From Caldibacillus debilis DSM 16016 (GTDB taxonomy: Bacteria; Bacillota; Bacilli; Bacillales; Caldibacillaceae), in assembly GCF_000383875.1 (NCBI RefSeq), contig NZ_KB912902.1, forward strand, positions 1 to 61,642: DNA of 61,642 nucleotides, in the 5' to 3' direction. Below the pieces are notes generated by a model. That model saw nothing but the letters and a program-made list of their open reading frames with translations. It had not been told where the DNA came from and searched no databases. The position numbers and the translations under genes are program-made. This document shows positions 9,529 through 18,927 of the stretch, piece by piece. Numbering within the stretch: position 1 is the stretch's first letter; each line of letters begins with the position of its first letter.

Positions 9529-11061
9529 CTAATTCAATTGTCCGCCGGTTGCCAGCGTCATGATATTTTGTTCGGTCATTGTCTTTCCAGAAATTTCGCC
9601 CTGGATGACACCATGGTACATGACAATCGCCCTGTCGCAAACGCGGATAATTTCTTGGGCCTCCCCGGAAAGGACGATGATGGCGATGTTTTCCTGAGCC
9701 AGCTTCATGATGATGTCATATATATCTTCTTTCGCCCCCACGTCAACCCCCTGGGTGGGGTTGTCCAAAATCAGCAGTTTTGGTCCTGCGGAAAGCCATC
9801 GGGCCAAAATGACCTTTTGCTGATTCCCACCGGAAAGGCTGTTGATACTATTTGTATTTTTTTCCATTTTAATCTTCAAGGATTTTCGCTGATCATCGAA
9901 CAACTCCTCATGCCTTTTGGAATCGATGATGCCCCATTTGGAAAATTTCGGCCAGGTTGCGATGGATGCGTTCTCGATGATATTCATGTCTTTGATAATC
10001 CCGTTTTCCTTTCGGTTGGGGGGTAAATAGCCGATCCCCAATTGGAGCGCGTGTCCGGGGCTTTTTACTTCGGTTTCTTTTCCATTGATAAAGATCTTGC
10101 CGAAAGTCGGACGAAAGACACCAAAGATCGTTTGGAACAGCTCGCTCCTCCCATCGCCGAGAAGGCCGGTCACCCCCAAAATTTCACCTGTGCGGACGGA
10201 AAAGTTGACGTCCCGGAACGCGTTTTGATAGGACAGACCTTCCACTCGGAGCACTTCATCTCCGACCCGTTTCTCCCTGGTGAGCGGCTCCGTCCGGACG
10301 TCATGCCCGACCATGAACCGGGCCAGATCTCTTGTCGTCACGTCCTTAATGTCCCCTTCGGCGACCAGCTTGCCGTCGCGGAGGACCAAGTAGCGCTGGC
10401 AAACCCGCATCACTTCGTTCAGTTTGTGAGAAATGAAAATGATTCCCACACCGTGTTCCTTCATTGTCAGCATCATTTGGAAGACCCGATCGATTTCCTG
10501 TTCCGTAAGGGAAGACGTGGGCTCATCCATGATGATGATCGATGCGTTCATCATCATCGCCCGACAGATTTCGACAATTTGTTTATAAGAGGCATCCAGT
10601 TCCCGGACCATGGTTCGCGGATCCAAGTCAACGTTCATTTTTTTGAACATCTCTTCCGTTTCGCGGATCATCTGCTCCAAATCCAGGAATCCCCATTTCG
10701 ATTTGATTTCCCTACCCAAGAACAAATTTTGATAGATGGGGAGATCGTTGATGAGGTTCAGCTCTTGGTGGATGAACGCAATACCCGCATCCTGAGATTG
10801 GGCCGGTGTGGCAAATTCCACTTCTTTGCCGTCCAAAAGGATTGTTCCGGCGTCCTTTTTCACTACTCCTCCCAAAATGTTCATCAGCGTCGATTTACCT
10901 GCTCCGTTTTCTCCCAACAGGGCGACGATTTCCCCGCCTTCGATTGAAATGGACACGTCCTTCAACACGTGATTGGAACCGAAGGATTTGTAAATATTTT
11001 TCATTTCCACTTTCAATGCCATCACTTCCATGCTTTTGTTAAAAGAGAGGGCTACAGCCAA
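9529..11061 (-). CDS. sugar ABC transporter ATPase (RbsA/MglA-like)
   Basis: The protein is a fused double ABC ATPase that drives import. The first domain has LLGENGAGKSTLMN and the Walker B IIIMDEPTSSL; the second has the degenerate LGDGRSELFQTIFG usual in this family, the signature SLSGGNQQKV and LLILDNPTQG. The start is uncertain: TTG at 11061 follows GAGGGGG with good spacing, while ATG at 11022 (MALKVEMKN) fits the family N-terminus better but has a poor site. The permease follows after 22 bp. Confidence 0.92.
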   Translation of the reverse strand: MAVALSFNKSMEVMALKVEMKNIYKSFGSNHVLKDVSISIEGGEIVALLGENGAGKSTLMNILGGVVKKDAGTILLDGKEVEFATPAQSQDAGIAFIHQELNLINDLPIYQNLFLGREIKSKWGFLDLEQMIRETEEMFKKMNVDLDPRTMVRELDASYKQIVEICRAMMMNASIIIMDEPTSSLTEQEIDRVFQMMLTMKEHGVGIIFISHKLNEVMRVCQRYLVLRDGKLVAEGDIKDVTTRDLARFMVGHDVRTEPLTREKRVGDEVLRVEGLSYQNAFRDVNFSVRTGEILGVTGLLGDGRSELFQTIFGVFRPTFGKIFINGKETEVKSPGHALQLGIGYLPPNRKENGIIKDMNIIENASIATWPKFSKWGIIDSKRHEELFDDQRKSLKIKMEKNTNSINSLSGGNQQKVILARWLSAGPKLLILDNPTQGVDVGAKEDIYDIIMKLAQENIAIIVLSGEAQEIIRVCDRAIVMYHGVIQGEISGKTMTEQNIMTLATGGQLN

Positions 11062-11107
11062 GCCATAACCCCCTCTTCCTCAAACGAGAGATTCTTAGAC
11101 TACGAGA

Positions 11108-12088
11108 TTAATAAGGAGAATTTTCGTCCAGATAATTCTGATAGTTGGTTCGGTCGACGACTTCCGTCGGGATGACGATTTCTTTTTCCACTTCTTCGCC
11201 GTTCAACACTTTCACCGCCACATCAATGGCGTCTTTGACCATCGCAGGGCTATAGAGGGCGGATTGCAGCCAGATGTCTTCATTTTCCGGCATCATTTTG
11301 AAGTATTCTTGCATGCCGCCTCCACCGGTAATGACCTTGATATCGGTCCTTCCCGCCTCCCGTATGGCCTGCAAGACTCCGATGGACGTTTCGTCATCCA
11401 TGGAAAAGACCGCATCGATATGGTCGACGCTCGTCAAAATGTCAGCCATATCCTTCAGCCCGTCTTCCCGGGTGAATTTGGTGGCGTAGGTCAACAGTTT
11501 CAAATCGGGTGCGATTTTGGAAACGGTGTCCAAAAAACCTTTTTTCCTCAATTCGGAAACCGAACCGGAAGAAGGCACTTCGAGGATGACGACCGTCCCT
11601 TCCTTTCCGATTTTATCGACGATGTACTTTGCGCCTTGCACGCCCATGTCATAGTTGTCTCCGGTAACCCGATACACGCCGTCGACGGCAATTTCGATAT
11701 CGAAGTTCACCACTTTGATGCCTTCATTCAATGCCCGCTGAATGGGGGCCTCCATTCCTTCCCATTGGGGGAAAGCGACAATCGCTTCCGCACCCCAAGT
11801 GATCAGGTCGTCCAATTGGGATGTCATTTCTTCCGCGTTGTTGGATGTGTACATTTTGTACTCCACCTGATCCGACAATTCCTTGACGCGGTTTTCGGCG
11901 TGATAAGCCACGGCGGCCACCCATCCGTGGGTTACAGCCGGAGCGAGGATACCGATTTTGTGCTTGTCTTTTTTGTCACCGCCGTCTCCCGAATCTCGGC
12001 CCGATGTTTTCGACCCTCCTCCGCAAGCGGTCAAACCCGGTACAATTAACAACATCAATGCCAACAACAACCACAAAGACTTTTTCAC
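11108..12088 (-). CDS. sugar-binding lipoprotein of the ABC importer
   Basis: The product is a 326-aa type-1 periplasmic-binding-fold lipoprotein (Peripla_BP_4 family, as RbsB) that captures sugar outside the cell. The GTG at 12088 has AAAGGGGG seven bases upstream and yields a signal peptide VKKSLWLLLALMLLIVPG with lipobox LTAC; the following CGGGSKTSGRDSGDGGDKK is a flexible linker. Motifs such as GILAPAVTHGWVAAVAYHAE and VVNFDIEIAVDGVYRV fit the binding domain. It lies 63 bp behind the repressor gene and ahead of the ATPase. Confidence 0.92.
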   Translation of the reverse strand: MKKSLWLLLALMLLIVPGLTACGGGSKTSGRDSGDGGDKKDKHKIGILAPAVTHGWVAAVAYHAENRVKELSDQVEYKMYTSNNAEEMTSQLDDLITWGAEAIVAFPQWEGMEAPIQRALNEGIKVVNFDIEIAVDGVYRVTGDNYDMGVQGAKYIVDKIGKEGTVVILEVPSSGSVSELRKKGFLDTVSKIAPDLKLLTYATKFTREDGLKDMADILTSVDHIDAVFSMDDETSIGVLQAIREAGRTDIKVITGGGGMQEYFKMMPENEDIWLQSALYSPAMVKDAIDVAVKVLNGEEVEKEIVIPTEVVDRTNYQNYLDENSPY

Positions 12089-12151
12089 AAAAAAACCCCC
12101 TTTATTATTAATCAATCTATGGTAGTGTTTCATTGTTGACCGGTTGACAGC

Positions 12152-13366
12152 TTAAGCCAATAAGGAAAAACGGAACTGATCGTTCAGCAGGACCGACGCT
12201 GCACCGACAAGATGCTGGTCCCGCCCGAAAGAGCTGCCGTCAATAATGATTTCGTCGGAAAACACGTTCATGATCGACCGTCTGGTCAAACGGGTGACAT
12301 GTTCCAATAAAGTCGGATTACCGGAAAAAAGGTCACCACCAAGAATGACGACTTGGGGATTAAACATATTGATCAAACTGACCAAACCTTTCGCCAAATA
12401 CGCGGATATTTCCAACGCCACTTCTGTGGCGATCGCATCCTTCTGTCCCAAAGCGAATAAAAAATCTTCGATCGTGATCCGACTCCCGTCGGCGCCGCCC
12501 TTTTCACGGAGCAAGGACGGCCGCCCGTCGGCCAGTTTTTCCACAATCCGTCTCCTTGCAGCCGTCCAAGCAGCGTAATTTTCCAGACAGCCGGTGTTCC
12601 CGCATTCGCACGGCTCCCCTTCGGGGTCGATGCAAATATGGCCGAATTCTCCCGCTCCGCCCCCATGACCACAAAACAATTGCCCATTAGCGATGACCCC
12701 GGCTCCGACGCCATCACCGACGGTGACGTGAACAAGATGATCGGAATTTTTATAGGCACCGAAATTCTTTTCCGCTAACGCCATGGCATTGGCGTCATTA
12801 TCCAACCACGTTTTCATCCCGAACCGTTCCTCTACGATATGGACAAGGGGAACATTCTTCCAATCCAGCTTGGAGTTATACCGGACGCTTCCCTTTTGCT
12901 GGTCGATGATGCCGGGGCAGCTGATGGAAATCCCGAGGCAACGCTCGAGATCCGATTCACGGGAAAGGAATCCGTCGATGCAAGAAATGACGAAACGGAT
13001 GAAATCCTTTCCAATTCTGCCACCGGTGGAATAGCTTTCCTTTCGTTTGATTTCCGCATGCAAATTCATCCGTGCGATGGAAATGGATGAGATCTTGATG
13101 GAAACGGCAATCAAAAATTTGCTATCCGGTACGAATTGTAGAAGTATCGGCTTTCGGCCCCCTCTAGAAGTACCGCTACCGACTTCAGCCACCAATCCCT
13201 CCCGTATCATTTCGGTTACGGCCGTGGTGACGGTCGTCGGGCTGATATTGATCAACTTAGCGATCTCACTCCTGGATATGGGGCCTTCCCTCCGGATGAT
13301 ATTAAGAATAAGAAAGCGGTTCCATTCTTGGATAAACTTCAAATCCCCCGTTTTTGTGACTTTCAT
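12152..13366 (-). CDS. ROK-family transcriptional repressor (XylR/NagC-like)
   Basis: The 404-aa protein has an N-terminal helix-turn-helix (PISRSEIAKLINISPTTVTT) and a C-terminal ROK domain with GDGVGAGVIANGQL and the zinc-binding CECGNTGCLENYA. Such regulators release DNA when they bind a sugar. The ATG at 13366 is preferred because GAAGGG lies six bases upstream; another ATG two codons earlier touches that site. It is the first gene after the promoter at 13450-13479, so it probably autoregulates and controls the importer and dehydrogenase genes behind it. Confidence 0.9.
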   Translation of the reverse strand: MKVTKTGDLKFIQEWNRFLILNIIRREGPISRSEIAKLINISPTTVTTAVTEMIREGLVAEVGSGTSRGGRKPILLQFVPDSKFLIAVSIKISSISIARMNLHAEIKRKESYSTGGRIGKDFIRFVISCIDGFLSRESDLERCLGISISCPGIIDQQKGSVRYNSKLDWKNVPLVHIVEERFGMKTWLDNDANAMALAEKNFGAYKNSDHLVHVTVGDGVGAGVIANGQLFCGHGGGAGEFGHICIDPEGEPCECGNTGCLENYAAWTAARRRIVEKLADGRPSLLREKGGADGSRITIEDFLFALGQKDAIATEVALEISAYLAKGLVSLINMFNPQVVILGGDLFSGNPTLLEHVTRLTRRSIMNVFSDEIIIDGSSFGRDQHLVGAASVLLNDQFRFSLLA

Positions 13367-13449
13367 GCCCATCCCTTCGTCTCAACCGGAAGTCAATTTG
13401 TCGAAGCCCGTTAGTTTTTCCAATGAAAAAATTATCTTTATCCAGCTTC

Positions 13450-13479
13450 ATTATAAGCGCTTACATTATGACTAGTCAA
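13450..13479 (-). promoter_or_regulatory. sigma-A promoter with cre-like operator
   Basis: On the minus strand TTGACT (13474-13479) and TATAAT (13450-13455) are 18 bp apart, about 84 bp before the ROK start. The palindromic TGTAAGCGCTTATA (13452-13465) overlaps the -10 box and matches the catabolite-responsive element consensus TGWAANCGNTNWCA with one mismatch. Binding of CcpA, or of the ROK repressor itself, would block initiation. The promoter overlaps the last bases of the upstream gene, so this is an internal restart of the locus. Confidence 0.75.
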
Positions 13480-14448
13480 TCATTTCATAAAATTTTCAAG
13501 AATTTCGATGGCGGCCAACACTTGTTCACTGCTGACCCGTTCCGAAGGAATCCCTTTTACCATGCAGTCGATAAAATGAGACAGTTCCCGGTAAAATATC
13601 CCGGTGGGGGGCAAGTTAATACCCGTGGGGATGAGCACATCCTCCTTCAAGTCAAATACTTTCGCTTCTCCTTCCGGCGGGAATAGCACGACCTTTTCCC
13701 CGTCGTATTCGATCAGTCCATCTTCCAAATAAATCCGCCACCCCGCCCGGAAAGGGATACCGGCATTGTACCAAGCGGCTTCGGCCGTTACGTGCAACCC
13801 GTCGAATCCATATTGGATCCGGTACGCTTCTTTGTACGGCAATCCTTCTCGTCCGCAGCTTGTATAGGTGAAAGACTGAGGTTTGCCGAACAGGCTGATG
13901 ATTAAATCCAGATCATGGATATGCAAATCAAAGGGAATTAACCCGCTTTTTTCTTTGTCGAAAAGCCAGCTCTCGCTCGACCATTTCGGCGTTGCCGACA
14001 GCCTCCAGAAATAGCCGTCGAGCGGTTTTCCGTATTTCCCGCTTTCCACTGCTTCTCGGAGAATTTCCGTTTCTTTCGTGAATTGCAAGACATGACCCAC
14101 AAACAAAAGCCGGTTTTTTTCCTCGGCTAATGCGTACATTTCTTCCGCATCTTTTTTCTGGAGGGCGATCGGTTTTTCCACGATGACATGCTTCTCAAGC
14201 TTCAAAGCTTCCATCACATGTTGTTTGTGAAGATACGTCGGCGTGCACACATCGACGCAGTCGATTCGTTCCTTTTCTGCCATTTCTTCAACAGAGGAAT
14301 ACGGAGTCAAGCCGAATTTTTTCGCCCGTTCTTTTCCCTCTTCCGTGTTGCAGACGGCGGCCACTACCCGGCAACCGTCGATATGACGGTAATTGTGGTA
14401 ATGAACGGTTCCCATGCCGCCCAAACCGACGATCCCAATGTTGATCAT
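13480..14448 (-). CDS. second Gfo/Idh/MocA family dehydrogenase
   Basis: The 322-aa protein has a Rossmann motif at its very start (IGIVGLGGMGTVHYHNY) and the EKPIA motif near residue 93. The C-terminal part has FDLHIHDLDLI with the usual histidine-rich active-site segment. It is shorter than the 378-aa paralogue in the same locus and only distantly alike. GGAGGAGG lies upstream of the ATG. It sits 19 bp behind a second isomerase/epimerase gene, so the locus carries two dehydrogenase-isomerase pairs. It may act as an oxidase or, running in reverse, as a final keto-sugar reductase. Confidence 0.85.
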   Translation of the reverse strand: MINIGIVGLGGMGTVHYHNYRHIDGCRVVAAVCNTEEGKERAKKFGLTPYSSVEEMAEKERIDCVDVCTPTYLHKQHVMEALKLEKHVIVEKPIALQKKDAEEMYALAEEKNRLLFVGHVLQFTKETEILREAVESGKYGKPLDGYFWRLSATPKWSSESWLFDKEKSGLIPFDLHIHDLDLIISLFGKPQSFTYTSCGREGLPYKEAYRIQYGFDGLHVTAEAAWYNAGIPFRAGWRIYLEDGLIEYDGEKVVLFPPEGEAKVFDLKEDVLIPTGINLPPTGIFYRELSHFIDCMVKGIPSERVSSEQVLAAIEILENFMK

Positions 14449-14467
14449 GCCGTGATCGCCTCCTCCG

Positions 14468-15280
14468 TCAAAATTCCAAACCCAGTTTTTTCAAATATCG
14501 ATAGGAATCACGGACCGCCTGGTCGACCTCGGCCAAGTCCTTGGCACCGTCCGTGGTGAATTCGATTTCGATGCTCAAGGGGCAATCGTTGCCCGACTTT
14601 TCCAATAAATCGATGATCGCAGAAAAATTAACCGTCCCTTTTCCGATGGCGGGGAAATTCCATTCGTTATGCGCTCCGGCTTTATCCTTCAAATGAATGT
14701 GGCCGATCTTGTCGACGCAGGCTTTCATATCTTCCAACACATCGACATTGCCATAATAGATGACGTTGGCGGTGTCGTAATTGATCACGACCCTTGGGGA
14801 GTCCACCAGGTTGACGATCTCCATGATTTGTTTGCCGGTAGCGTGTTTTCCGTGGTTTTCCAATCCGAGCACCAAATCGTATTTTTCCAAGTATGGGACG
14901 ATTTCTTTGATATGTTCCGCCACCTCGTCATCGCCAATTTCTGCCCGGTCTTTCAAATGGGCTTCCCCGATGGAGGAAATAATGTAATCGCATTCAAAAA
15001 AAGCCGCCAATTGGATATTCAGGATGAAATCCTCCAATCGTCCCCGATCCATCAAGTTGCAATGGCCGCTCATCGAAAAGGGGGTAATTCCGTAATCCTC
15101 CAATTCTTGTTTGATCTTGCACAGTTCGTCGAAACTCATCGTCGGAAAAACATGCTCCGTCCATCCTTTCGTAGCCGTCAACTCGATATAGCGGAATCCG
15201 GCATCCCGAGTGCCCCGGATCGCATCCCGCAAGGAGTACCCGTGATACGTGTTCGAGTTGACCGCAATGATCCGATGCAT
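14468..15280 (-). CDS. second sugar phosphate isomerase/epimerase-like protein
   Basis: The 270-aa product is another xylose-isomerase-like TIM barrel. Visible ligand motifs are LGLENHGKHATG, VINYDTANVIYYG, GHIHLKDKAG and LSIEIEF. The ATG at 15280 has AAAGGAG eight bases upstream. It is the most upstream gene of the carbohydrate locus; I see no convincing promoter between it and the intron remnant. It differs enough from the 323-aa paralogue that the two likely act on different intermediates. Confidence 0.85.
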   Translation of the reverse strand: MHRIIAVNSNTYHGYSLRDAIRGTRDAGFRYIELTATKGWTEHVFPTMSFDELCKIKQELEDYGITPFSMSGHCNLMDRGRLEDFILNIQLAAFFECDYIISSIGEAHLKDRAEIGDDEVAEHIKEIVPYLEKYDLVLGLENHGKHATGKQIMEIVNLVDSPRVVINYDTANVIYYGNVDVLEDMKACVDKIGHIHLKDKAGAHNEWNFPAIGKGTVNFSAIIDLLEKSGNDCPLSIEIEFTTDGAKDLAEVDQAVRDSYRYLKKLGLEF

Positions 15281-15420
15281 GCCCGTCGCTCCTTTCTTTT
15301 TATAGATCATTGGTATATTTCGACAATAAACTCTACAATCCTTCTATATGTTACAAAAAAGTCATATTTGTGCGAATAATGTCGTCCTTAACAGAGATTC
15401 CTATCAATAGGAGGGATAAC

Positions 15421-15582
15421 CCGAGATTTTCATATTTATGGATTTCATGTTCCGAGAGACCCAAAGTTTGTCTTCCGCTCCTTCAAGATTCCGCGTCTCC
15501 GCGGACACCCTTGCGTTAAACTGACTGATGCTTCTGCCATCGCGACTCAGGACTTTCACCCTATAGCGAAGCGTGCTGTCAC
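15421..15582 (-). mobile_element. group II intron 5'-end remnant
   Basis: Read on the minus strand, this non-coding stretch has the order of elements I know from the 5' part of bacterial group II introns: a GTG-starting 5' end, TATAGGGTGAAAGTCC, AACGCAAGGGTGTCCGCGG, GACGCGGAATC, TGAAGGAGC and later GGAACATGAAATCC. These belong to ribozyme domain I. The rest of the ribozyme and the reverse transcriptase are absent. The presumed 5' end at 15582 lies directly behind the T-run of the ileS terminator, the kind of site chosen by class IIC introns. The inner boundary is approximate. Confidence 0.7.
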
Positions 15583-15584
15583 AA

Positions 15585-15621
15585 ACACAAAAGACGGTCC
15601 AGCAAACAGCTGAACCGTCTT
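15585..15621 (-). terminator. terminator of ileS
   Basis: On the minus strand GAAGACGGTTCAGC pairs with GCTGGACCGTCTT across a short loop and runs into TTTTGTGTTT. It starts about 30 bp after the ileS stop codon. Confidence 0.85.
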
Positions 15622-15649
15622 CTTCCGCGGATCCCGGCGCGGGGATCCG

Positions 15650-18424
15650 TTATTGCAGCACATGGGCATAATGTTTGCGGACAATCGAGGCGCAACGGCG
15701 GCACAAGGTCGGATGTTCTTCGTCGGTGCCCACGTCCGTCGTGACCATCCAGCAGCGCTGGCAAGTTTCTCCGTCCGCTTTGGATACGGCGATGGCCAAT
15801 TGATCCGTTTGATAAACCCCGTCCGGCGCTTCTTCCAGGCTCCCTGCGATTTCGAACTTGGAGACGATGAAAATTTGCCCGAGATTTTCCTGGAAGGAAT
15901 CCAGGAACTGCCGGATTTCCGGGGTCACGTACATGGAGACCTTCGCCTCCAGCGATTTCCCGATCCGTTTTTCGTTCCTGGCCAGCTCCAGCGCCTTCAA
16001 CACATGATCCCGCAATTTCATGAAACGGTCCCATTTTTGCAAAATTTTCTCTTCATCTTCGAAGGTTCGGGCCTCCGGAAAATCGGTCAATTGGACGCTT
16101 TCCTCTTTTACGCCGGGAATGTATCCCCACACTTCCTCGGCGGTATGGACCAGGATCGGCGCCAAGAGTTTGACCGTCGCCGTCAAACATTCGTAGATGA
16201 CCGTCTGCATGGCGCGGCGGGCCGGGCTGTTCATTTCTTCGATGTACAGCACGTCCTTGGCGAAATCCAAGTAGAAGGCGCTCAAATCGACTGTCATGAA
16301 TTTATTGATCTCATGATAAATGTCGGAGAAGTTGTAATTGTCGTAACAGCTTCGGATCGTCCTGATCAGCCGGTTTAATTTGACGAGCATATACCGGTCG
16401 ACTTCCCGGAGCCGCTCATAGGGCACGGCGTCTTTTTCCGGATCGAAATCGGCCAAATTGCCGAGCATGAACCGGAACGTGTTCCGGATTTTCCGGTAGA
16501 CTTCGGACACCTGTTTGAAATTGTCCATAAACACCTTGACGTCGGCCGTATAATCCACCGAGGATACCCAGAGCCGGAGCACATCCGCGCCGAATTGCCT
16601 GGTGATTTCTTCCGGGGAGATGACGTTCCCGAGGGATTTGGACATCTTCCGCCCTTCCCCGTCGACGGTGAAACCGTTGCTTAAGACGGCCCGGTAGGGC
16701 GCGTGGCCCAAAACGGCGACGCTGGTGATCAGGCTGGAATTAAACCAGCCCCGGTATTGGTCGGATCCTTCCAGGTACACATCCGCCGGATGGTGCAGCT
16801 CCTCCCTCGTTTTCAACACGGCGTAATGGGAAGAGCCGGAGTCGAACCAGACATCCATGATATCCTTCTCTTTCCGGAAAATGCCGTTGGGGCTTCCCGG
16901 ATGTTCGAAGCCTTCCGGCAGCAGGTCCTTGGCGTCCCATTCGAACCAAATGTTGGATCCGTGGCGTTCAAACAGTTGAGCCACATGCTCGATCGTCTCG
17001 TCGGTAATGATCGCTTCCCCGTTTTCGGCGTAGAAGACGGGGATCGGCACCCCCCATAGGCGTTGGCGGGAAATGCACCAGTCGCCCCGGTCGCGGATCA
17101 TGTTATAGAGCCTGGTTTCCCCCCATTTGGTGTACCACCGGACATTTTGGATTTCCTTCAGCAGCTGTTCCCGGATCGGGTCAATGGAAGCGAACCATTG
17201 CATCGTCGCCCGGAAAATGACCGGTTTTTTCGTGCGCCAGTCGTGGGGGTAGGAGTGGGTGATGAAACCGAGCTTCAATAAAGCGCCGACTTCCTCCAGT
17301 TTTTTCGTCACCGCTTTATTCGCCTCGTCGTAAAACAGGCCTTCGAAGCCCGGCGCCTCTTTCGTGAAATACCCCCGGTCGTCGATGGGGCTCAAGACAC
17401 CGAGCCCGTATTTTTGCCCCACATAGAAGTCTTCTTCCCCGTGGCCGGGCGCGGTGTGAACGCAGCCGGTACCCGAATCCTTCGTCACGTGTTCCCCGAG
17501 GACGACGAGGGAATCCCGGTCATAGAAAGGATGTTTGGCCACCACATATTCCAATTGTTCCCCCCGGACGGTTTTCACCCGTTCGTAAGTTTCCCATCCC
17601 AGCTCCCGGGCCACGTCCTGGAGAAGGTCTTCTGCGAGGAGGTACTTCTCCCCTTTTACCTCCACGACCGCATAGGCGAATTCCGGATGGACGGCGATCC
17701 CCAGGTTGGCCGGGATCGTCCAGGGCGTCGTCGTCCAGATAATGATCTTCGTTCCTTCCTCCAGAACTCCTTTCCCGTCCTTGACGGCAAAGGCGACATA
17801 GATGGACGGCGAACGTTTGTCCTTATATTCGATCTCCGCTTCCGCCAAGGCCGATTCGGAGGAGGGGGACCAATAGACGGGCTTTAACCCTTTGTAAATA
17901 TATCCCTTTTTCGCCATTTCGCCGAAGACCCGGATCTGCTGGGCCTCATACTTCGGGTCGAGGGTCAGGTAGGGGCGGTCCCAATCGCCCCTGACGCCCA
18001 GCCGTTTGAATTGCCGGCGCTGGTTATCCACCTGCTCCAAGGCGTACTTCTCGCACAGCTTCCGGAATTCGGTCGCGGACATCCCTTTCCGGTCGACCCC
18101 TTTATTGACCAAAACCTGCTCGATGGGCAGCCCGTGGGTATCCCAGCCGGGCACATAAGGGGCGTCATAGCCCGACATGGATTTCGAACGGACGATAAAG
18201 TCCTTCAAGATTTTATTCAACGCATGGCCCATGTGGATATCGCCGTTGGCGTAAGGGGGGCCGTCGTGCAGAACGAATTTTTTCCGGCCCTTCGTCCGGG
18301 CCTGAACCTTTTCGTAGATCCTCATAGTTTCCCATTTTTCCTGGATTTCCGGCTCCTTCTTCGGCAGATTGGCCTTCATCGGGAAATCCGTTTTCGGCAT
18401 CAGCAGCGTTTTTTTATAATCCAA
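15650..18424 (-). CDS. ileS: isoleucyl-tRNA synthetase
   Basis: IleRS charges tRNA-Ile and edits misactivated valine. The 924-aa protein has the HIGH-type site [13 protein letters not shown] near residue 60, the editing domain, [10 protein letters not shown] near 590-600, and a C-terminal zinc ribbon CQRCW...CRRC. The real start is TTG at 18424: AAAGGAGAG lies six bases upstream and [15 protein letters not shown] aligns with the known N-terminus. The frame stays open a further 135 codons upstream, but that part overlaps the T-box leader. Expression should respond to uncharged tRNA-Ile. Confidence 0.97.
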   Translation of the reverse strand: MDYKKTLLMPKTDFPMKANLPKKEPEIQEKWETMRIYEKVQARTKGRKKFVLHDGPPYANGDIHMGHALNKILKDFIVRSKSMSGYDAPYVPGWDTHGLPIEQVLVNKGVDRKGMSATEFRKLCEKYALEQVDNQRRQFKRLGVRGDWDRPYLTLDPKYEAQQIRVFGEMAKKGYIYKGLKPVYWSPSSESALAEAEIEYKDKRSPSIYVAFAVKDGKGVLEEGTKIIIWTTTPWTIPANLGIAVHPEFAYAVVEVKGEKYLLAEDLLQDVARELGWETYERVKTVRGEQLEYVVAKHPFYDRDSLVVLGEHVTKDSGTGCVHTAPGHGEEDFYVGQKYGLGVLSPIDDRGYFTKEAPGFEGLFYDEANKAVTKKLEEVGALLKLGFITHSYPHDWRTKKPVIFRATMQWFASIDPIREQLLKEIQNVRWYTKWGETRLYNMIRDRGDWCISRQRLWGVPIPVFYAENGEAIITDETIEHVAQLFERHGSNIWFEWDAKDLLPEGFEHPGSPNGIFRKEKDIMDVWFDSGSSHYAVLKTREELHHPADVYLEGSDQYRGWFNSSLITSVAVLGHAPYRAVLSNGFTVDGEGRKMSKSLGNVISPEEITRQFGADVLRLWVSSVDYTADVKVFMDNFKQVSEVYRKIRNTFRFMLGNLADFDPEKDAVPYERLREVDRYMLVKLNRLIRTIRSCYDNYNFSDIYHEINKFMTVDLSAFYLDFAKDVLYIEEMNSPARRAMQTVIYECLTATVKLLAPILVHTAEEVWGYIPGVKEESVQLTDFPEARTFEDEEKILQKWDRFMKLRDHVLKALELARNEKRIGKSLEAKVSMYVTPEIRQFLDSFQENLGQIFIVSKFEIAGSLEEAPDGVYQTDQLAIAVSKADGETCQRCWMVTTDVGTDEEHPTLCRRCASIVRKHYAHVLQ

Positions 18425-18600
18425 CGCGAACTCTCCTTTCCAACAGCCTTTTCTTCCATCTTTCCATACGAAGGGAACGGTTAAACTTCGGAACAGCCGC
18501 TTCCGCAACGCGGGTGGAATCGGGTTTTGCGGGCCGCCGGCGGTCCGCCGGCAGGGAGGCCTTTTGCCAACCCGGGCGAAATCCCCGATCGGGGGGGCGA

Positions 18601-18873
18601 ATAAAAAAACCTTCTCTCCCTGCTTGGGACGAGAAGGTTCCCGCGGTACCACCCAAATAGACATGAAATGTCCACTCTGATTTCGTAACGTGAAATGGAC
18701 GCCTCCGCCTACTTGGGTTTTCCCGTTCAGCGGGGAACTCGAGGGTGATTTTCCAATTTCCTTTTTAATCAGGCTCCCACCATCCCTGACTCGCTTGGTA
18801 AAAAGGGAAATTGTACTCGTCCCTCTCATCGTTTTTCGCCTTATGCTGTTTTTCGCCCTTTGCTTTCGGATTA
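18601..18873 (-). ncRNA. T-box riboswitch leader of ileS
   Basis: The minus-strand leader has the canonical T-box GGGTGGTACCGCGGG at 18640-18654, which pairs with the tRNA acceptor end. The competing terminator follows, AACCTTCTCGTCCC with GGGAGAGAAGGTT and a seven-base T-run at 18601-18640. Upstream, GATGAGAGGGACGAGTA starts stem I, and an ATC triplet at 18747-18749 in AAAATCACCC is the likely specifier for isoleucine. Uncharged tRNA-Ile should stabilise the antiterminator and allow ileS transcription. Confidence 0.93.
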
Positions 18874-18879
18874 TATTGT

Positions 18880-18909
18880 ATTATAAGAAATGGCCTTCAC
18901 CTTCGTCAA
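18880..18909 (-). promoter_or_regulatory. sigma-A promoter of ileS
   Basis: TTGACG (18904-18909) and TATAAT (18880-18885) on the minus strand are 18 bp apart and stand directly before the T-box stem I. The predicted transcript would begin near 18873. Confidence 0.8.
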
Positions 18910-18927
18910 GTGGCGGAGAAACCATCT

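Noticed and set aside
18425-18829. 135-residue N-terminal extension of IleRS
   Set aside because: The extension is translated T-box leader and terminator; the TTG at 18424 with its ribosome site gives the normal length.
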